The notes under the pieces were generated by a model. The model made no database searches. It saw only the letters and a list, made by a program, of their open reading frames with translations, and was not told the origin of the DNA. 64,000 bases of DNA, from contig NZ_JAPSKN010000014.1 in NCBI RefSeq assembly GCF_031181705.1, positions 1-64,000 on the forward strand. The letters run 5' to 3'. This document shows positions 24,755 to 35,133 of this stretch, piece by piece; position 1 is the stretch's first letter, and each line of letters starts with the position of its first letter. Made by a program: the position numbers and the translations under genes. The stretch is from Streptomyces sp. (GTDB lineage: Bacteria; Actinomycetota; Actinomycetes; Streptomycetales; Streptomycetaceae).

Positions 24755-25567
24755 TCAGGCCACGAGGGCCGTGTGCGTCCAGGCCGGGGCCGCCTCGCGG
24801 GGCTGGGCGGAATCGGCGAGGGAGCGGCGGTCGGGGTGGGTGCCCGGCGGGATGGGGGCGCGCACCTCGACCTCCGCGAGCAGGCCGCGTGCCGTCGCCA
24901 CCCGCCACAGCGAGGCGAGCAGGGTGTCCTCGCCGACGAACGCCGCAGCGGTGCCGGCCGCTCCCCCGGCGAGCCGGTAGCCGATGCGCACCGGCTGGAC
25001 GGGGACCCCGGCGTCCAGCGCGGCCTGGAAGACGGCCCGGCGGAAGGTGCCCTGGGCCCGGCCGCACCAGGTGCTGCCCTCGGGGAAGGCCGCGACGGCC
25101 GTGCCCTCGCGCAGGGCGTGGGCGATCCGGGCGACGGTGTCCGGCAGGGCGCGCAGCCGGTCGCGGTCGATGAACAGCACGCCGCCGCGCGCGGCCAGCG
25201 GCCCGGCGACGGGCCAGCGCCGCACCTCGCTCTTGGCCAGCATGCGGGCGGGGCGCACCGCGGCGAGCAGCGGTACGTCCAGCCAGGAGATGTGGTTGGC
25301 GACCAGCAGCAGTCCCCCGGCCGGGGCGGCGGTGCCGGTAATGCGGACCCGGACCCCCGCGGCCCGCACGATCCACCGGCACCACCGCCGGACCAGGGGC
25401 GCCGGTACCCGGGCGCCGAGCGGCAGCAGCGCGATCCCGGCGAGGAGCAGCACGGCGACGCCCGTCAGCCGCAGCACGGCGCGTGCCACGACCCGCGCGG
25501 GCAGCGTCTGCGGCGTCTCGACGCAGGTCCGCGGCGTGCAGGGCGCGGTGGGCAGCCAGGCGCTCAT
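24755..25567 (-). CDS. Lyso-ornithine lipid O-acyltransferase (OlsA-like)
   Basis: 270-residue PlsC-type acyltransferase. It has an N-terminal membrane helix (LRLTGVAVLLLAGIALLPL), the catalytic NHISWLD (HxxxxD), VLFIDRDR and AFPEGST motifs. Paired after an OlsB-type gene with TGATG overlap, it most likely adds the second acyl chain to lyso-ornithine lipid at the inner membrane face. Ornithine lipids are phosphorus-free membrane lipids of Streptomyces and are increased when phosphate is low. Alternative: general 1-acylglycerol-3-phosphate acyltransferase. Confidence 0.83.
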   Translation of the reverse strand: MSAWLPTAPCTPRTCVETPQTLPARVVARAVLRLTGVAVLLLAGIALLPLGARVPAPLVRRWCRWIVRAAGVRVRITGTAAPAGGLLLVANHISWLDVPLLAAVRPARMLAKSEVRRWPVAGPLAARGGVLFIDRDRLRALPDTVARIAHALREGTAVAAFPEGSTWCGRAQGTFRRAVFQAALDAGVPVQPVRIGYRLAGGAAGTAAAFVGEDTLLASLWRVATARGLLAEVEVRAPIPPGTHPDRRSLADSAQPREAAPAWTHTALVA

Positions 25568-26334
25568 CAGGCCGGCACGAGGGAGAGGAAGTGCCGCAGG
25601 TAGCGGGCGTTGACCCGGCTCATCGGCAGCAGCACGTACAGGTCGGCGACGCCGAAGTCCGGGTCGTGGGCCGGCTCGCCGCACACCCAGGCGCCCAGCC
25701 GCAGGTAGCCGCGGAGCAGGGCGGGCGGTTCGACGCGGGCGGCGGGCGCGGGACCCGGCACCCAGGGCAGCAGCGGCCGCACGCGGTACTCCTCGGGCGA
25801 CAGGTGCTTGGCGCGCACCCGGTCCCAGGTGGCGGAGGCGAGTGTGCCGCCGTCGGCGAGCGGGACGGAGCAGCAGCCGGCGAGCCATTCGTGGCCGCGG
25901 TCGACCATGTAGCGGGCGATGCCGGCCCAGATGAGGCCGATGACGGCGCCGTCGCGGTGGCCGGGGTGCACACAGGACCGGCCGACCTCGACGAGCTGCG
26001 GCCGGATCCCGTCCAGCGCGGACAGGTCGAACTCGCCCTCGCTGTACAGCCGTCCGGCGACGGCCGCGCGCTCCGGCGGCAGCAGCCGGTAGGTGCCGAC
26101 GACCTGGCCGGTGGTCTCCTCGCGGACGAGGAGGTGGTCGCAGTACGCGTCGAACGGGTCGATGTCGAGGCCCGGCTCCGCGCCGGTCAGCAGGGCGCCC
26201 ATCTCGCCGGCGAAGACGTCGTGCCGCAGCCGCTGCGCGGCACGGACGTCCTCCTCGGTGCGGGCGAGGCTGACGGTGTAGCGGGTGGGGGCCGTGGGCT
26301 GCGCGGGACGGTCGACGGTCAGTACGCCGGTCAT
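25567..26334 (-). CDS. L-ornithine N-acyltransferase (OlsB-like GNAT)
   Basis: 255 residues of the GNAT subfamily that transfers a fatty acyl group to ornithine. Seen: AQRLRHDVFAGEMGA, DPFDAYCDHLLV, VVGTYRLLPPE, VEVGRSCVHPGHRDGAVIGLIWAGIARYM (acyl donor pocket) and LAGCCSVPL. It makes lyso-ornithine lipid, the substrate of the downstream acyltransferase, with which it overlaps by one base. ATG at 26334. The 116-bp gap to sdhB upstream could contain its own promoter, or it may be read from sdhCAB. Confidence 0.83.
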   Translation of the reverse strand: MTGVLTVDRPAQPTAPTRYTVSLARTEEDVRAAQRLRHDVFAGEMGALLTGAEPGLDIDPFDAYCDHLLVREETTGQVVGTYRLLPPERAAVAGRLYSEGEFDLSALDGIRPQLVEVGRSCVHPGHRDGAVIGLIWAGIARYMVDRGHEWLAGCCSVPLADGGTLASATWDRVRAKHLSPEEYRVRPLLPWVPGPAPAARVEPPALLRGYLRLGAWVCGEPAHDPDFGVADLYVLLPMSRVNARYLRHFLSLVPA

Positions 26335-26450
26335 GGCTCTCTCCTGGTCACGGGCCGGGGGCGGCGAGCGGTGCCGCCGCCCCCTGTTGTGCCCATGCCG
26401 CCTGTCCACCGCGTGACGAGTGCCGGGAGGAAGGATGTGCGCCGGTTGAA

Positions 26451-27196
26451 CTACTGCTTGGCGACCTTCCGGGTGGCCCGCAGCCACTCCTTGTTCATAC
26501 GGGTGATGGACATCAGCGGGATGCCCTTGGGACAGGCCGTGGCGCACTCCCCGGCGAGCGTGCACCCGCCGAAGCCCTCCTCGTCCATCTGCGCCACCAT
26601 GTCCAGTACGCGCGTCTCCCGCTCGGGCGCCCCCTGCGGCAGCACGTTCAGGTGGTTGACCTTGGCGGACGTGAACAGCATGGCCGCGCCGTTGGGGCAG
26701 GCGGCCACGCACGCCCCGCAGCCGATGCACTCGGCGTGCTCGAAGGCGAGATCGGCGTCGGGCTTGGGCACCGGCGTCGCGTGCGCCTCGGGAGCCGCGC
26801 CCGTGGGGGCGGTGATGTACCCCCCGGCCTGGATGATCCGGTCGAACGCCGACCGGTCGACGACCAGGTCCTTGATCACCGGGAACGCGGCCGCCCGCCA
26901 CGGCTCGATGTCGATCGTGTCGCCGTCCCTGAAGGACCGCATGTGCAGCTGGCAGGTGGTCGTCCGCTCGGGCCCGTGGGCGTCGCCGTTGATGACCAGC
27001 GAGCACGCCCCGCAGATGCCCTCCCGGCAGTCGTGGTCGAAGGCGACCGGGTCCTCGCCCTTGAGGATGAGTTCCTCGTTGAGCGTGTCGAGCATCTCCA
27101 GGAACGACATGTCCTCGGAGATACCGTCCACCTCGTACGTGGACATGCTGCCTTCGGCGTCGGCGTTCTTCTGGCGCCAGACGCGCAGGGTGAGCT

Positions 27197-27200
<4 letters not shown>
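26451..27200 (-). CDS. sdhB: Succinate dehydrogenase/fumarate reductase iron-sulfur subunit
   Basis: 249 residues. N-terminal 2Fe-2S ferredoxin domain: [15 protein letters not shown] and the later Cys in TTCQLHM. C-terminal part: [12 protein letters not shown] and [16 protein letters not shown] for the 4Fe-4S and 3Fe-4S clusters. It passes electrons from SdhA FADH2 to the quinone at SdhC. The start overlaps the sdhA stop by 4 bp. Confidence 0.94.
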
Positions 27201-29146
<1,946 letters not shown>

Positions 29147-29147
29147 G

Positions 29148-29852
29148 TCAGCTCACCACTCCGGTCATGACGGCCACGGGTACGGCGACGAAGCCGGCCG
29201 TGAGCAGCAGCGCGAGGACGTTCGCGACGGTCTTCAGGGCGCGGTCGCGGGTGCGGCTGCCGGCGCCGAGGGTCTGGGCGGCGCTCCAGAAGCCGTGCCG
29301 CACGTGCAGGCCGAGCGCGAGCATCGCGACGATGTAGACGACGTTGCCGTACCAGGTGGAGAAGGTGTCCACGACGTTCTGGTACGGGCGGCCCGTCTCG
29401 AAGCCGGGGTGCACGGTGCCGGTCGTCAGGTCGAGGATGTGCCAGACGATGAACAGGCCGAGGATGATCCCGCCCCAGCGCATGGTGCGCGTGGCGTAGG
29501 AGGCGCGGGGCTTCTTGTGCACGTACTTGCTGGGCCGCGCCCTGATGTCACGGCGGCTGAGCTGGTAGGCGGAGACCGCGTGCGCGACCACGGCCACCAC
29601 CAGCACGACGCGGACCAGCCACAGGGTCCACTCGTAGTGCATGAACGGCTCACCGACGGTGCGCAGCCAGTGCGCGTAGTGGTTGAACTCGCCCGCGCCG
29701 AAGAAGATCTTCAAATTCCCGATCATGTGGACGACCAGGTACAGCAGCATGATCAGCCCGCTGACCGCCATCACGGTCTTCTTCCCGACGGTGGAGTCCC
29801 ACACGGTGCGCGCCATGGACGGCCGTCGGTCCGTCCGCGTTGCCAGAGCCAT
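29148..29852 (-). CDS. sdhC: Succinate dehydrogenase membrane anchor (cytochrome b, type B)
   Basis: 234 residues with five membrane helices and His ligands expected for diheme cytochrome b556: [27 protein letters not shown] and GLHVRHGFW. As in other type-B enzymes, one polypeptide serves as the whole anchor, linked to menaquinone. ATG at 29852 is the first plausible start; 29816 (MARTVWDS) is an alternative. First gene of sdhCAB and divergent from a LysR gene 82 bp away. Confidence 0.9.
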   Translation of the reverse strand: MALATRTDRRPSMARTVWDSTVGKKTVMAVSGLIMLLYLVVHMIGNLKIFFGAGEFNHYAHWLRTVGEPFMHYEWTLWLVRVVLVVAVVAHAVSAYQLSRRDIRARPSKYVHKKPRASYATRTMRWGGIILGLFIVWHILDLTTGTVHPGFETGRPYQNVVDTFSTWYGNVVYIVAMLALGLHVRHGFWSAAQTLGAGSRTRDRALKTVANVLALLLTAGFVAVPVAVMTGVVS

Positions 29853-29910
29853 GAACAGCACGCTACGGACGCAGGGCCGATCGGTCCAAGACATGGTCCG
29901 GCTTGATTCC

Positions 29911-29925
29911 ATAGGCCGGGACTAT
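29911..29925 (+). promoter_or_regulatory. LysR-type box ATAG-N7-CTAT
   Basis: ATAGGCCGGGACTAT contains the T-N11-A core of LysR operators with 4-bp arms. It sits 9 bp before the LysR ATG and within the sdhC divergent promoter region, suiting autoregulation and control of sdhCAB. Confidence 0.5.
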
Positions 29926-29934
29926 CGTGGGTGC

Positions 29935-30819
29935 ATGCAGTTCCAGCAGCTCCAGTACTTCGTGGCCGTCGCCGAGACCCGGCACTTCACCCGGGCCGCC
30001 GATCTGGTCCATGTCGCACAGCCGTCGCTGTCGCAGCAGATCAAGGCGCTGGAGCGGGAGCTGGGCGCGGACCTGTTCCTCAGGGCGCGCGGCAACATCA
30101 CGCTGACGGACGCCGGTCAGGCCCTGCTGCCGCTGGCCCGGCGGATCCTGGCCGACGCGGACACGGCCCGGCACGAGGTGCAGGAGCTGGTGCAGCTGCG
30201 GCGGGGCCGGGTGCGGCTCGGTGCCACGCCCAGCCTCTGCACGGGCCTGCTGCCGGACGTGCTGCGCGCCTTCCACGACCGCTACCCCGGTGTCCGGCTG
30301 CTGATCGAGGAGGGCGGCTCGCACGACCTGGTGCGGGAGCTGGCGCGCGGGGCGCTGGACCTGGCGCTGGTCGTGCTGCCGCTGCCGACGCCGTCGCCCG
30401 CGCTGACGACGGTGGAGCTGCTGCGGGAGGACCTGGTCGTGGTCTCCTCCCCCGACGAGCCGAAGCCGGGCCGGGGACGGCGGACGGTACGCGTGGCCGA
30501 CCTGGAGGGCGAACGCCTGGTGATGTTCCGCCACGGCTACGACCTGCGCGAACTGACGGTCGCCGCGTGCCGAGCGGAGGGTTTCGAGCCGGACTTCGCG
30601 GTGGAGGGCGGGGAGATGGACGCGGTGCTGGGTTTCGTCCGGGCCGGTCTGGGCGTCGCCGTCGTACCGCGGATGGTGGCGGCCAGGTCCGGACGCGGGC
30701 TGCGGGTCACTGCGCTGGCCCGGCCGGGGCTGCACCGGACGATCGCCCTGGCCCACCGCAGCGACGTGGCACCGCCCCGCGCGGCCCGCGAGCTGCAGCG
30801 GATGCTGCTGGAGCGGTGA
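29935..30819 (+). CDS. LysR-family transcriptional regulator
   Basis: 294 residues. N-terminal winged helix-turn-helix: MQFQQLQYFVAVAETRHFTRAADLVHVAQPSLSQQIKALERELGADLF. The C-terminal part (90-294) is the periplasmic-binding-like effector domain (VRLGATPSLCTGLLP, VRAGLGVAVVP). By position it may control the divergent sdhCAB operon, with the ATAG-N7-CTAT box between them as its site. The effector is unknown. Confidence 0.9.
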   Translation: MQFQQLQYFVAVAETRHFTRAADLVHVAQPSLSQQIKALERELGADLFLRARGNITLTDAGQALLPLARRILADADTARHEVQELVQLRRGRVRLGATPSLCTGLLPDVLRAFHDRYPGVRLLIEEGGSHDLVRELARGALDLALVVLPLPTPSPALTTVELLREDLVVVSSPDEPKPGRGRRTVRVADLEGERLVMFRHGYDLRELTVAACRAEGFEPDFAVEGGEMDAVLGFVRAGLGVAVVPRMVAARSGRGLRVTALARPGLHRTIALAHRSDVAPPRAARELQRMLLER

Positions 30820-30884
30820 TCCCCGCCCGGGTCCGGCCCGGACAGGCCCTGCGCCCGGTGACGCCGCGCGCCTGCGCTCGGCCC

Positions 30885-31204
30885 ATGAGCGCGGAGCGGT
30901 ACGCCCGGCACCGGGACGACACGCAGGTGCTGGCGGCCCCCGGAGCCAGGCTCGCGCGGCGGACCGAACGGGTCGCGGTGCGGCTGCCGCGGGAGCCGGC
31001 CGAGGCTGCGGTGGCCGTGTGGGAGCGCGCGAAGGACCACGCGCCCGGCGTGCGACGCCCGAGCGGCAGGCGTTGCGGGACGGGGCCGCCGAGCCGGCGC
31101 TGAGCGGCCTCACGATCAGCGAACGCGGGGGCTGGGAGGGCGAGGAGGTCGTCGTGGACCTGGACGCCGCCTCCACGGGGGCGGCGCTCCGGGCGGCGGA
31201 ATGA
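30885..31204 (+). pseudogene. Frameshifted small hypothetical gene
   Basis: From ATG 30885 the protein reads MSAERYARHRDDTQVLAAPG ... VAVRLPREPAEAAVAVWERAKDHAPG. The homologous-looking continuation (TPERQALRDGAAEPALSGLTISERGGWEGEEVVVDLDAAST) is in another frame and ends at 31204. The switch lies around 31050-31058. Joined, the two parts make one plausible protein of about 106 residues, so a small indel has probably broken the gene, unless it is a sequencing error. Function unknown. Confidence 0.5.
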
Positions 31205-31236
31205 CCGTGCCGCCCGCAGGGCGCGGGGCACGGCCC

Positions 31237-31267
31237 GGCTCCCGCCGGGGCCCGGCCGGCGGGAGCC
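31237..31267. terminator. 12-bp hairpin between convergent units
   Basis: GGCTCCCGCCGG (31237-31248) pairs perfectly with 31256-31267 around a 7-nt loop, between the frameshifted gene (+) and the SnoaL-like gene (-). Confidence 0.7.
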
Positions 31268-31275
31268 CCCGCGCG

Positions 31276-31746
31276 TCACCCCGCCCCGGTCGCTCCCGCG
31301 CGGCGTGCGGCGGCGGCCGACCGGATCCGCTCCAGCGGGATGCCGGCCTGCTCGCACAGGGTGGCCAAATCGAAGTAGAGCGACTCGCCCGCCATCAGCC
31401 CGTCCCGGAAGGGCACGACGTTGGCGAACGGCACCTGGAAGGCGCCTCCGCCGGGCGGGACGCCGAGCCACTCCCCCCGGCTGGTGCCGCGCAGCGTTCC
31501 CCATACGGCGATGACGTCGTCGCCGTAGGCGATGTCCTCGTCCTCGGGCACGAGGTCGGGGAAAGCGGTGAAGTACTGCTGCCGGTAGGCGGCGCGCACC
31601 GCGTCCCGGCCCTGGCTGCGCAGACCGAGCGCCCTGGTGTCGAGGAAGCAGTCGGGGACGAACGTGGCGAGGATGCCGTCGATGTCCCGGGCCGCCTCCG
31701 CCTCGCGGTGGGCCTCGAAGAGACGGCGCATTGCGGTGATCTCCAT
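31276..31746 (-). CDS. SnoaL-like / nuclear-transport-factor-2 fold protein
   Basis: 156-residue cone-shaped NTF2-fold protein of the SnoaL/ester cyclase type: RRLFEAHREAEAARDIDGILATFVPDC is the first helix pair, GRDAVRAAYRQQYFTAFPDL and GTLRGTSRGEWLGVPPGGG are typical. Some members are polyketide cyclases, most are of unknown function. No biosynthetic genes are near, so cyclase activity should not be assumed. AGGGAG precedes the ATG at 31746. Confidence 0.8.
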   Translation of the reverse strand: MEITAMRRLFEAHREAEAARDIDGILATFVPDCFLDTRALGLRSQGRDAVRAAYRQQYFTAFPDLVPEDEDIAYGDDVIAVWGTLRGTSRGEWLGVPPGGGAFQVPFANVVPFRDGLMAGESLYFDLATLCEQAGIPLERIRSAAAARRAGATGAG

Positions 31747-31851
31747 GCCCGTGCTCCCTGTGCCGGGGGCCCGGCCCGGTCGTCGGGTCCTTCTCCTCGA
31801 TCCTAGGAAGCAGCCCCGCGGCTCCACCACCGCGGCGGCCGCCGCCGACGT

Positions 31852-33993
31852 TCAGCCCGTCGCGTCCACCAGGACCAGCTCGTGCAGCCGCTCCGGTGGG
31901 CCCGGGCGGGCGTAGTACCAGCCCTGGGCCGTGTCGCAGCCGAGTATGCGCAGCTGCTCGGCCTGGGCGCCGGTCTCCACGCCCTCGACCGTGACCGCGA
32001 GGTCCAGGCTGTGGGCCAGCGAGACGATCCCCTCGACGATCTTCAGGTCGACCGGGTCGGCCGGGAACTGCTGCATGCTCTGCGTGAAGGACCGGTCCAG
32101 TTTGAGGACGCTGACCGGCAGCCGCCGCAGGTTGGCCAGGTTGGAGTAGCCCGTACCGAAGTCGTCGAGCGCGATGTCGACACCCATCTCCGCGAGCCGG
32201 CGCAGCGGTTTCAGCAGGTCGTCGTCGGCCCCGATCAGCGCCGACTCGGTGACCTCCAGGCACAGCGCGTCCGGCGCGACGCCGGTCCGCTCCAGGATGT
32301 CGACCGTGTCCTGGACCAGCCCGGGGTGCGTCAGCTGGCACGGCGACAGGTTCACGTTGATGCGCAGCGGCCCCGCCTGCACGCCCCCGTGCAGCTCCCG
32401 CCACTGGCGGGCCTGGCGCACCGACTGCTCCAGCACCCACCGGCCCAGCGGCACGATCAGCCCGGTGTGCTCGGCGAGCGGGATGAACCGGTCCGGGCCG
32501 AGGACGCCGTGCTGCGGGTGCAGCCAGCGCACCAGGGCCTCGGCGCCCCGGACGCTGCCGTCGCCGAGGTGGACCAGCGGCTGGTACTCGATGAAGAACT
32601 CGCCCCGCTCCAGCGCCGTCGGCAGCGCGGTCGTCAGCCCGTGCCGGGTGATGGCGCGGGCGTCCGCCTCCGGGTCGGCCAGCTCGAAGCGGTTGCCGCC
32701 CGCCGACTTGGCCCGGTACATGGTGATGTCCGCGCTGCGCAGCACCTCCGCGGGGCTGCGCTCCCCGGCCGGGCCCTCGACGATGCCGATGCTGCCGCGC
32801 ACGGTCAGCTCCCGGCCGTCGACGCTGATCGGCGCGAGCAGCGCGTTCATGATGCGGGCGGCGAGCTCGTCGACCTCGCGCTGGGTGTCGGGGCCGGTGG
32901 TCAGCGCCACGAACTCGTCGCCGCCGAGCCGCGCGACCATCTCCCCGGGCGCGGTGGCGCAGGCCTGCAGCCGGTCGGCGACCTCCACGAGCAGCCGGTC
33001 GCCGGCCGCGTGGCCGAGGCTGTCGTTGACGGTCTTGAAGCCGTCCAGGTCCAGGTAGCACAGCCCGAACCGCTGGCCCTCGCCCGCGCTCAGCGCCTTC
33101 TCCAGGCGCTCGAAGAAGAAGGTGCGGTTGGGCAGGCCCGTGAGGGCGTCGTGCGTGGCCTCGTAGCGCAGCCGCAGATTGAGCAGCCGCCGCTCGGTGG
33201 TGTCCTCCATGAGGGCGAGCTGGTACTGCGGGTTGCCGTCGGCGTCGCGCAGCAGGGAGACCGTCAGGTTGGTCCACAGGACCGTCCCGTCGGGGCGGTA
33301 GAACGCCTTCTCCAGGTGGTAGTGCTCCCGCTCGCCGCGCACGAGTTCGTCGTAGAGCCGCCAGGTCTGCGGGGCGTCGTCGGGGTGGGTCCACTCCCGG
33401 ACGTTGCGGCTGCGCAGCGTCTGCTCGGAGAGACCGAACATGCGCAGCAGCGCGCCGTTGACCTGCAGGATGTTGCCCTCCAGGTCGGCCATGCCGATAC
33501 CTATGGCCGCGCCCTCGAAGACGGCGCGGAAGCGGGCCTCGCTCGCGTGCAGGGCCTGGGCGACCACGCCCTGTGCCTGGAGGGCGGCCTGCGCGATGGC
33601 CTCCTGCTCGGCCAGGGTCCGCTCGCGCAGCGCCCGGGCGAAGCCGGCGGCCATCGCGTGCTGCAGGCGCGCGCACCGCGCCCGCAGGTCCTCGGGGTCG
33701 CCGTCGCCGCCGCAGTACAGCACCAGGTAGGCGTCCACGCAGTCCAGCGTGCGGCTGAGCGCCTCGGGGTCGGTGCAGTGCGCGTCCACCAGGGCGGCGC
33801 CGACCGCCTTGCCCGTGTCGGCGTCGAAGGCCCGGGCCAGCAGTGCCTCGCTCAGCCGCCGGGCCAGCGGCAGCAGCAGTTCCTCGAACTCCGGCCGGGT
33901 CGACGACGTCGAGGTCACCGGGTAGACCGCCCGGCTCCAGATCGTGGCGAACCGGCGGAGTCTGTCCTCCGGCCCGTCCGGTTCCGCGATCAC
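31852..33993 (-). CDS. rmdA: Bifunctional c-di-GMP enzyme RmdA (PAS-GGDEF-EAL)
   Basis: 713-residue cytoplasmic protein. Residues 1-145 are helical, a PAS domain spans about 150-275 (SEARFRAVFEGAAIGIGMADLEG), GGDEF about 280-440 with intact G357-G-D-E-F, and EAL about 455-700 with E485-A-L in RGAEALVRW and downstream DDFGTGYSNLANLRRLPV. Both catalytic motifs are intact, so it could make and break c-di-GMP. In Streptomyces, RmdA lowers c-di-GMP and so favours development (from literature). GTG start overlaps the stop of the upstream DUF574 methyltransferase (GTGA), so the two are coupled. The symbol rests on domain order and gene neighbourhood. Confidence 0.88.
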   Translation of the reverse strand: MIAEPDGPEDRLRRFATIWSRAVYPVTSTSSTRPEFEELLLPLARRLSEALLARAFDADTGKAVGAALVDAHCTDPEALSRTLDCVDAYLVLYCGGDGDPEDLRARCARLQHAMAAGFARALRERTLAEQEAIAQAALQAQGVVAQALHASEARFRAVFEGAAIGIGMADLEGNILQVNGALLRMFGLSEQTLRSRNVREWTHPDDAPQTWRLYDELVRGEREHYHLEKAFYRPDGTVLWTNLTVSLLRDADGNPQYQLALMEDTTERRLLNLRLRYEATHDALTGLPNRTFFFERLEKALSAGEGQRFGLCYLDLDGFKTVNDSLGHAAGDRLLVEVADRLQACATAPGEMVARLGGDEFVALTTGPDTQREVDELAARIMNALLAPISVDGRELTVRGSIGIVEGPAGERSPAEVLRSADITMYRAKSAGGNRFELADPEADARAITRHGLTTALPTALERGEFFIEYQPLVHLGDGSVRGAEALVRWLHPQHGVLGPDRFIPLAEHTGLIVPLGRWVLEQSVRQARQWRELHGGVQAGPLRINVNLSPCQLTHPGLVQDTVDILERTGVAPDALCLEVTESALIGADDDLLKPLRRLAEMGVDIALDDFGTGYSNLANLRRLPVSVLKLDRSFTQSMQQFPADPVDLKIVEGIVSLAHSLDLAVTVEGVETGAQAEQLRILGCDTAQGWYYARPGPPERLHELVLVDATG

Positions 33994-34802
33994 GCCGTAC
34001 GCCCCACGCCCGCGAAGCCGGAGAACGCGTACGGGTCCTCGTCCTCCGGTGCGGTGTCGGGCCGCCAGCGCCCCATCGCCACCAGTCCGGGTTCCACCAT
34101 GTCGTACCCCTCGAAGAACCGCGCGATCTCCTCGCGCGAGCGCATGATCAGCGGGTTGCGGATGTCCTCGTACACGCCCACCGCGCCCCCGGCCCGCTCC
34201 GGCGGCAGCGGGATCCCCTCGTAGGAGGCGTGGGAGAGCACGAGCAGGCTGCCGGGCGCGAGCGCCGCGCCCAGCTGCGCCACCGCCCCGTACGGGTCGT
34301 CCTCGTCTTCCACGAAGTGCAGTATGGCAACGAGGAGCAGGGCCACTGGCTGATTCAGGTCGATCAGCCGCTCCACCTCGGGGCTGCTCAGGATGTCCTG
34401 CGGCTTGCGCAGGTCCCCCGCCACGACGGCCGCGTCCGCGTTGCCGTCCAGGACCGCCTCGCTGTGCGCCACGGCCACCGGGTCGTGGTCCACGTACACC
34501 ACGCGTGCTCCGGGGCGGGCGGCCTGCGCCACCTCGTGCACGTTGCCGAACGTGGGAATGCCGGAGCCGATGTCGAGGAACTGGCCTATGCCCTCGCCGG
34601 CCGCGTAGCGCACGGCGCGGCGCATGAACGCCCGGTTCGCCTGCATGATCTTGGGGAGTCCCGGCATGAACTCCATGGCCCGGCGGGCCGCTTCCCGGTC
34701 GACCTCGAAGTTGTGCGATCCGCCCAGGTAGTAGTCGTACATCCGGGAGACGCTGGGCACCGATATGTCGATGCTCCGTGGGGCCCAGGCGGGACGCTCC
34801 AT
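33990..34802 (-). CDS. DUF574-family SAM-dependent methyltransferase
   Basis: 270 residues. PSVSRMYDYYLGGSHNFEVDREAA is the DUF574 (PF04672) N-terminal signature, FLDIGSGIPTFGNVHEVAQ the SAM-binding loop, VVYVDHDPVAVAHSEAVL the ribose-binding acidic strand. Streptomyces genomes hold many copies; substrates are unknown. It is the first gene of a two-gene unit with rmdA (4-bp overlap), which suggests a shared developmental role (inferred). Confidence 0.88.
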   Translation of the reverse strand: MERPAWAPRSIDISVPSVSRMYDYYLGGSHNFEVDREAARRAMEFMPGLPKIMQANRAFMRRAVRYAAGEGIGQFLDIGSGIPTFGNVHEVAQAARPGARVVYVDHDPVAVAHSEAVLDGNADAAVVAGDLRKPQDILSSPEVERLIDLNQPVALLLVAILHFVEDEDDPYGAVAQLGAALAPGSLLVLSHASYEGIPLPPERAGGAVGVYEDIRNPLIMRSREEIARFFEGYDMVEPGLVAMGRWRPDTAPEDEDPYAFSGFAGVGRTA

Positions 34803-35133
34803 CTATCTCTCCAAGGCGTAGGCGATCCGGTGTTCGAGCAGAGGCTACTGATCGCCCGCCAAGGGAGCGACCCGAAACGGAAATTGACCATCCGTTCCCG
34901 GTCACTGCCTGCGGCACGTGCCGAATTGATACCCCTCCGCCTGCCCTTCGAACATATGACGATCAGTGCCCGGAGCATTCCGGAGAGTCCCGGTCCGCAA
35001 GAGCGGGAGTGCCGGGAATTCGACGCGTTCAGGTGAAGGACGGCACAACGCTCCGCCCCTCCGCGCGGGCACGGAGGGGCGGACCGGGTCGGCGCCGTCG
35101 GGTGAGGAGATGAACCCTGGGGAGGTCGCTCGT
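34803..35133. other. 331-bp intergenic stretch
   Basis: Contains the promoter region of the methyltransferase-rmdA unit, and at 35052-35083 the terminator of the lipoprotein gene upstream of it. It is AT-richer than the neighbours between 34850 and 35010. No gene seen. Confidence 0.5.
35052..35083 (-). terminator. Hairpin after the SCO0930-type lipoprotein gene
   Basis: TCCGCCCCTCCG pairs perfectly with CGGAGGGGCGGA around an 8-nt loop, 51 bp downstream of the stop (minus strand). Confidence 0.75.
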
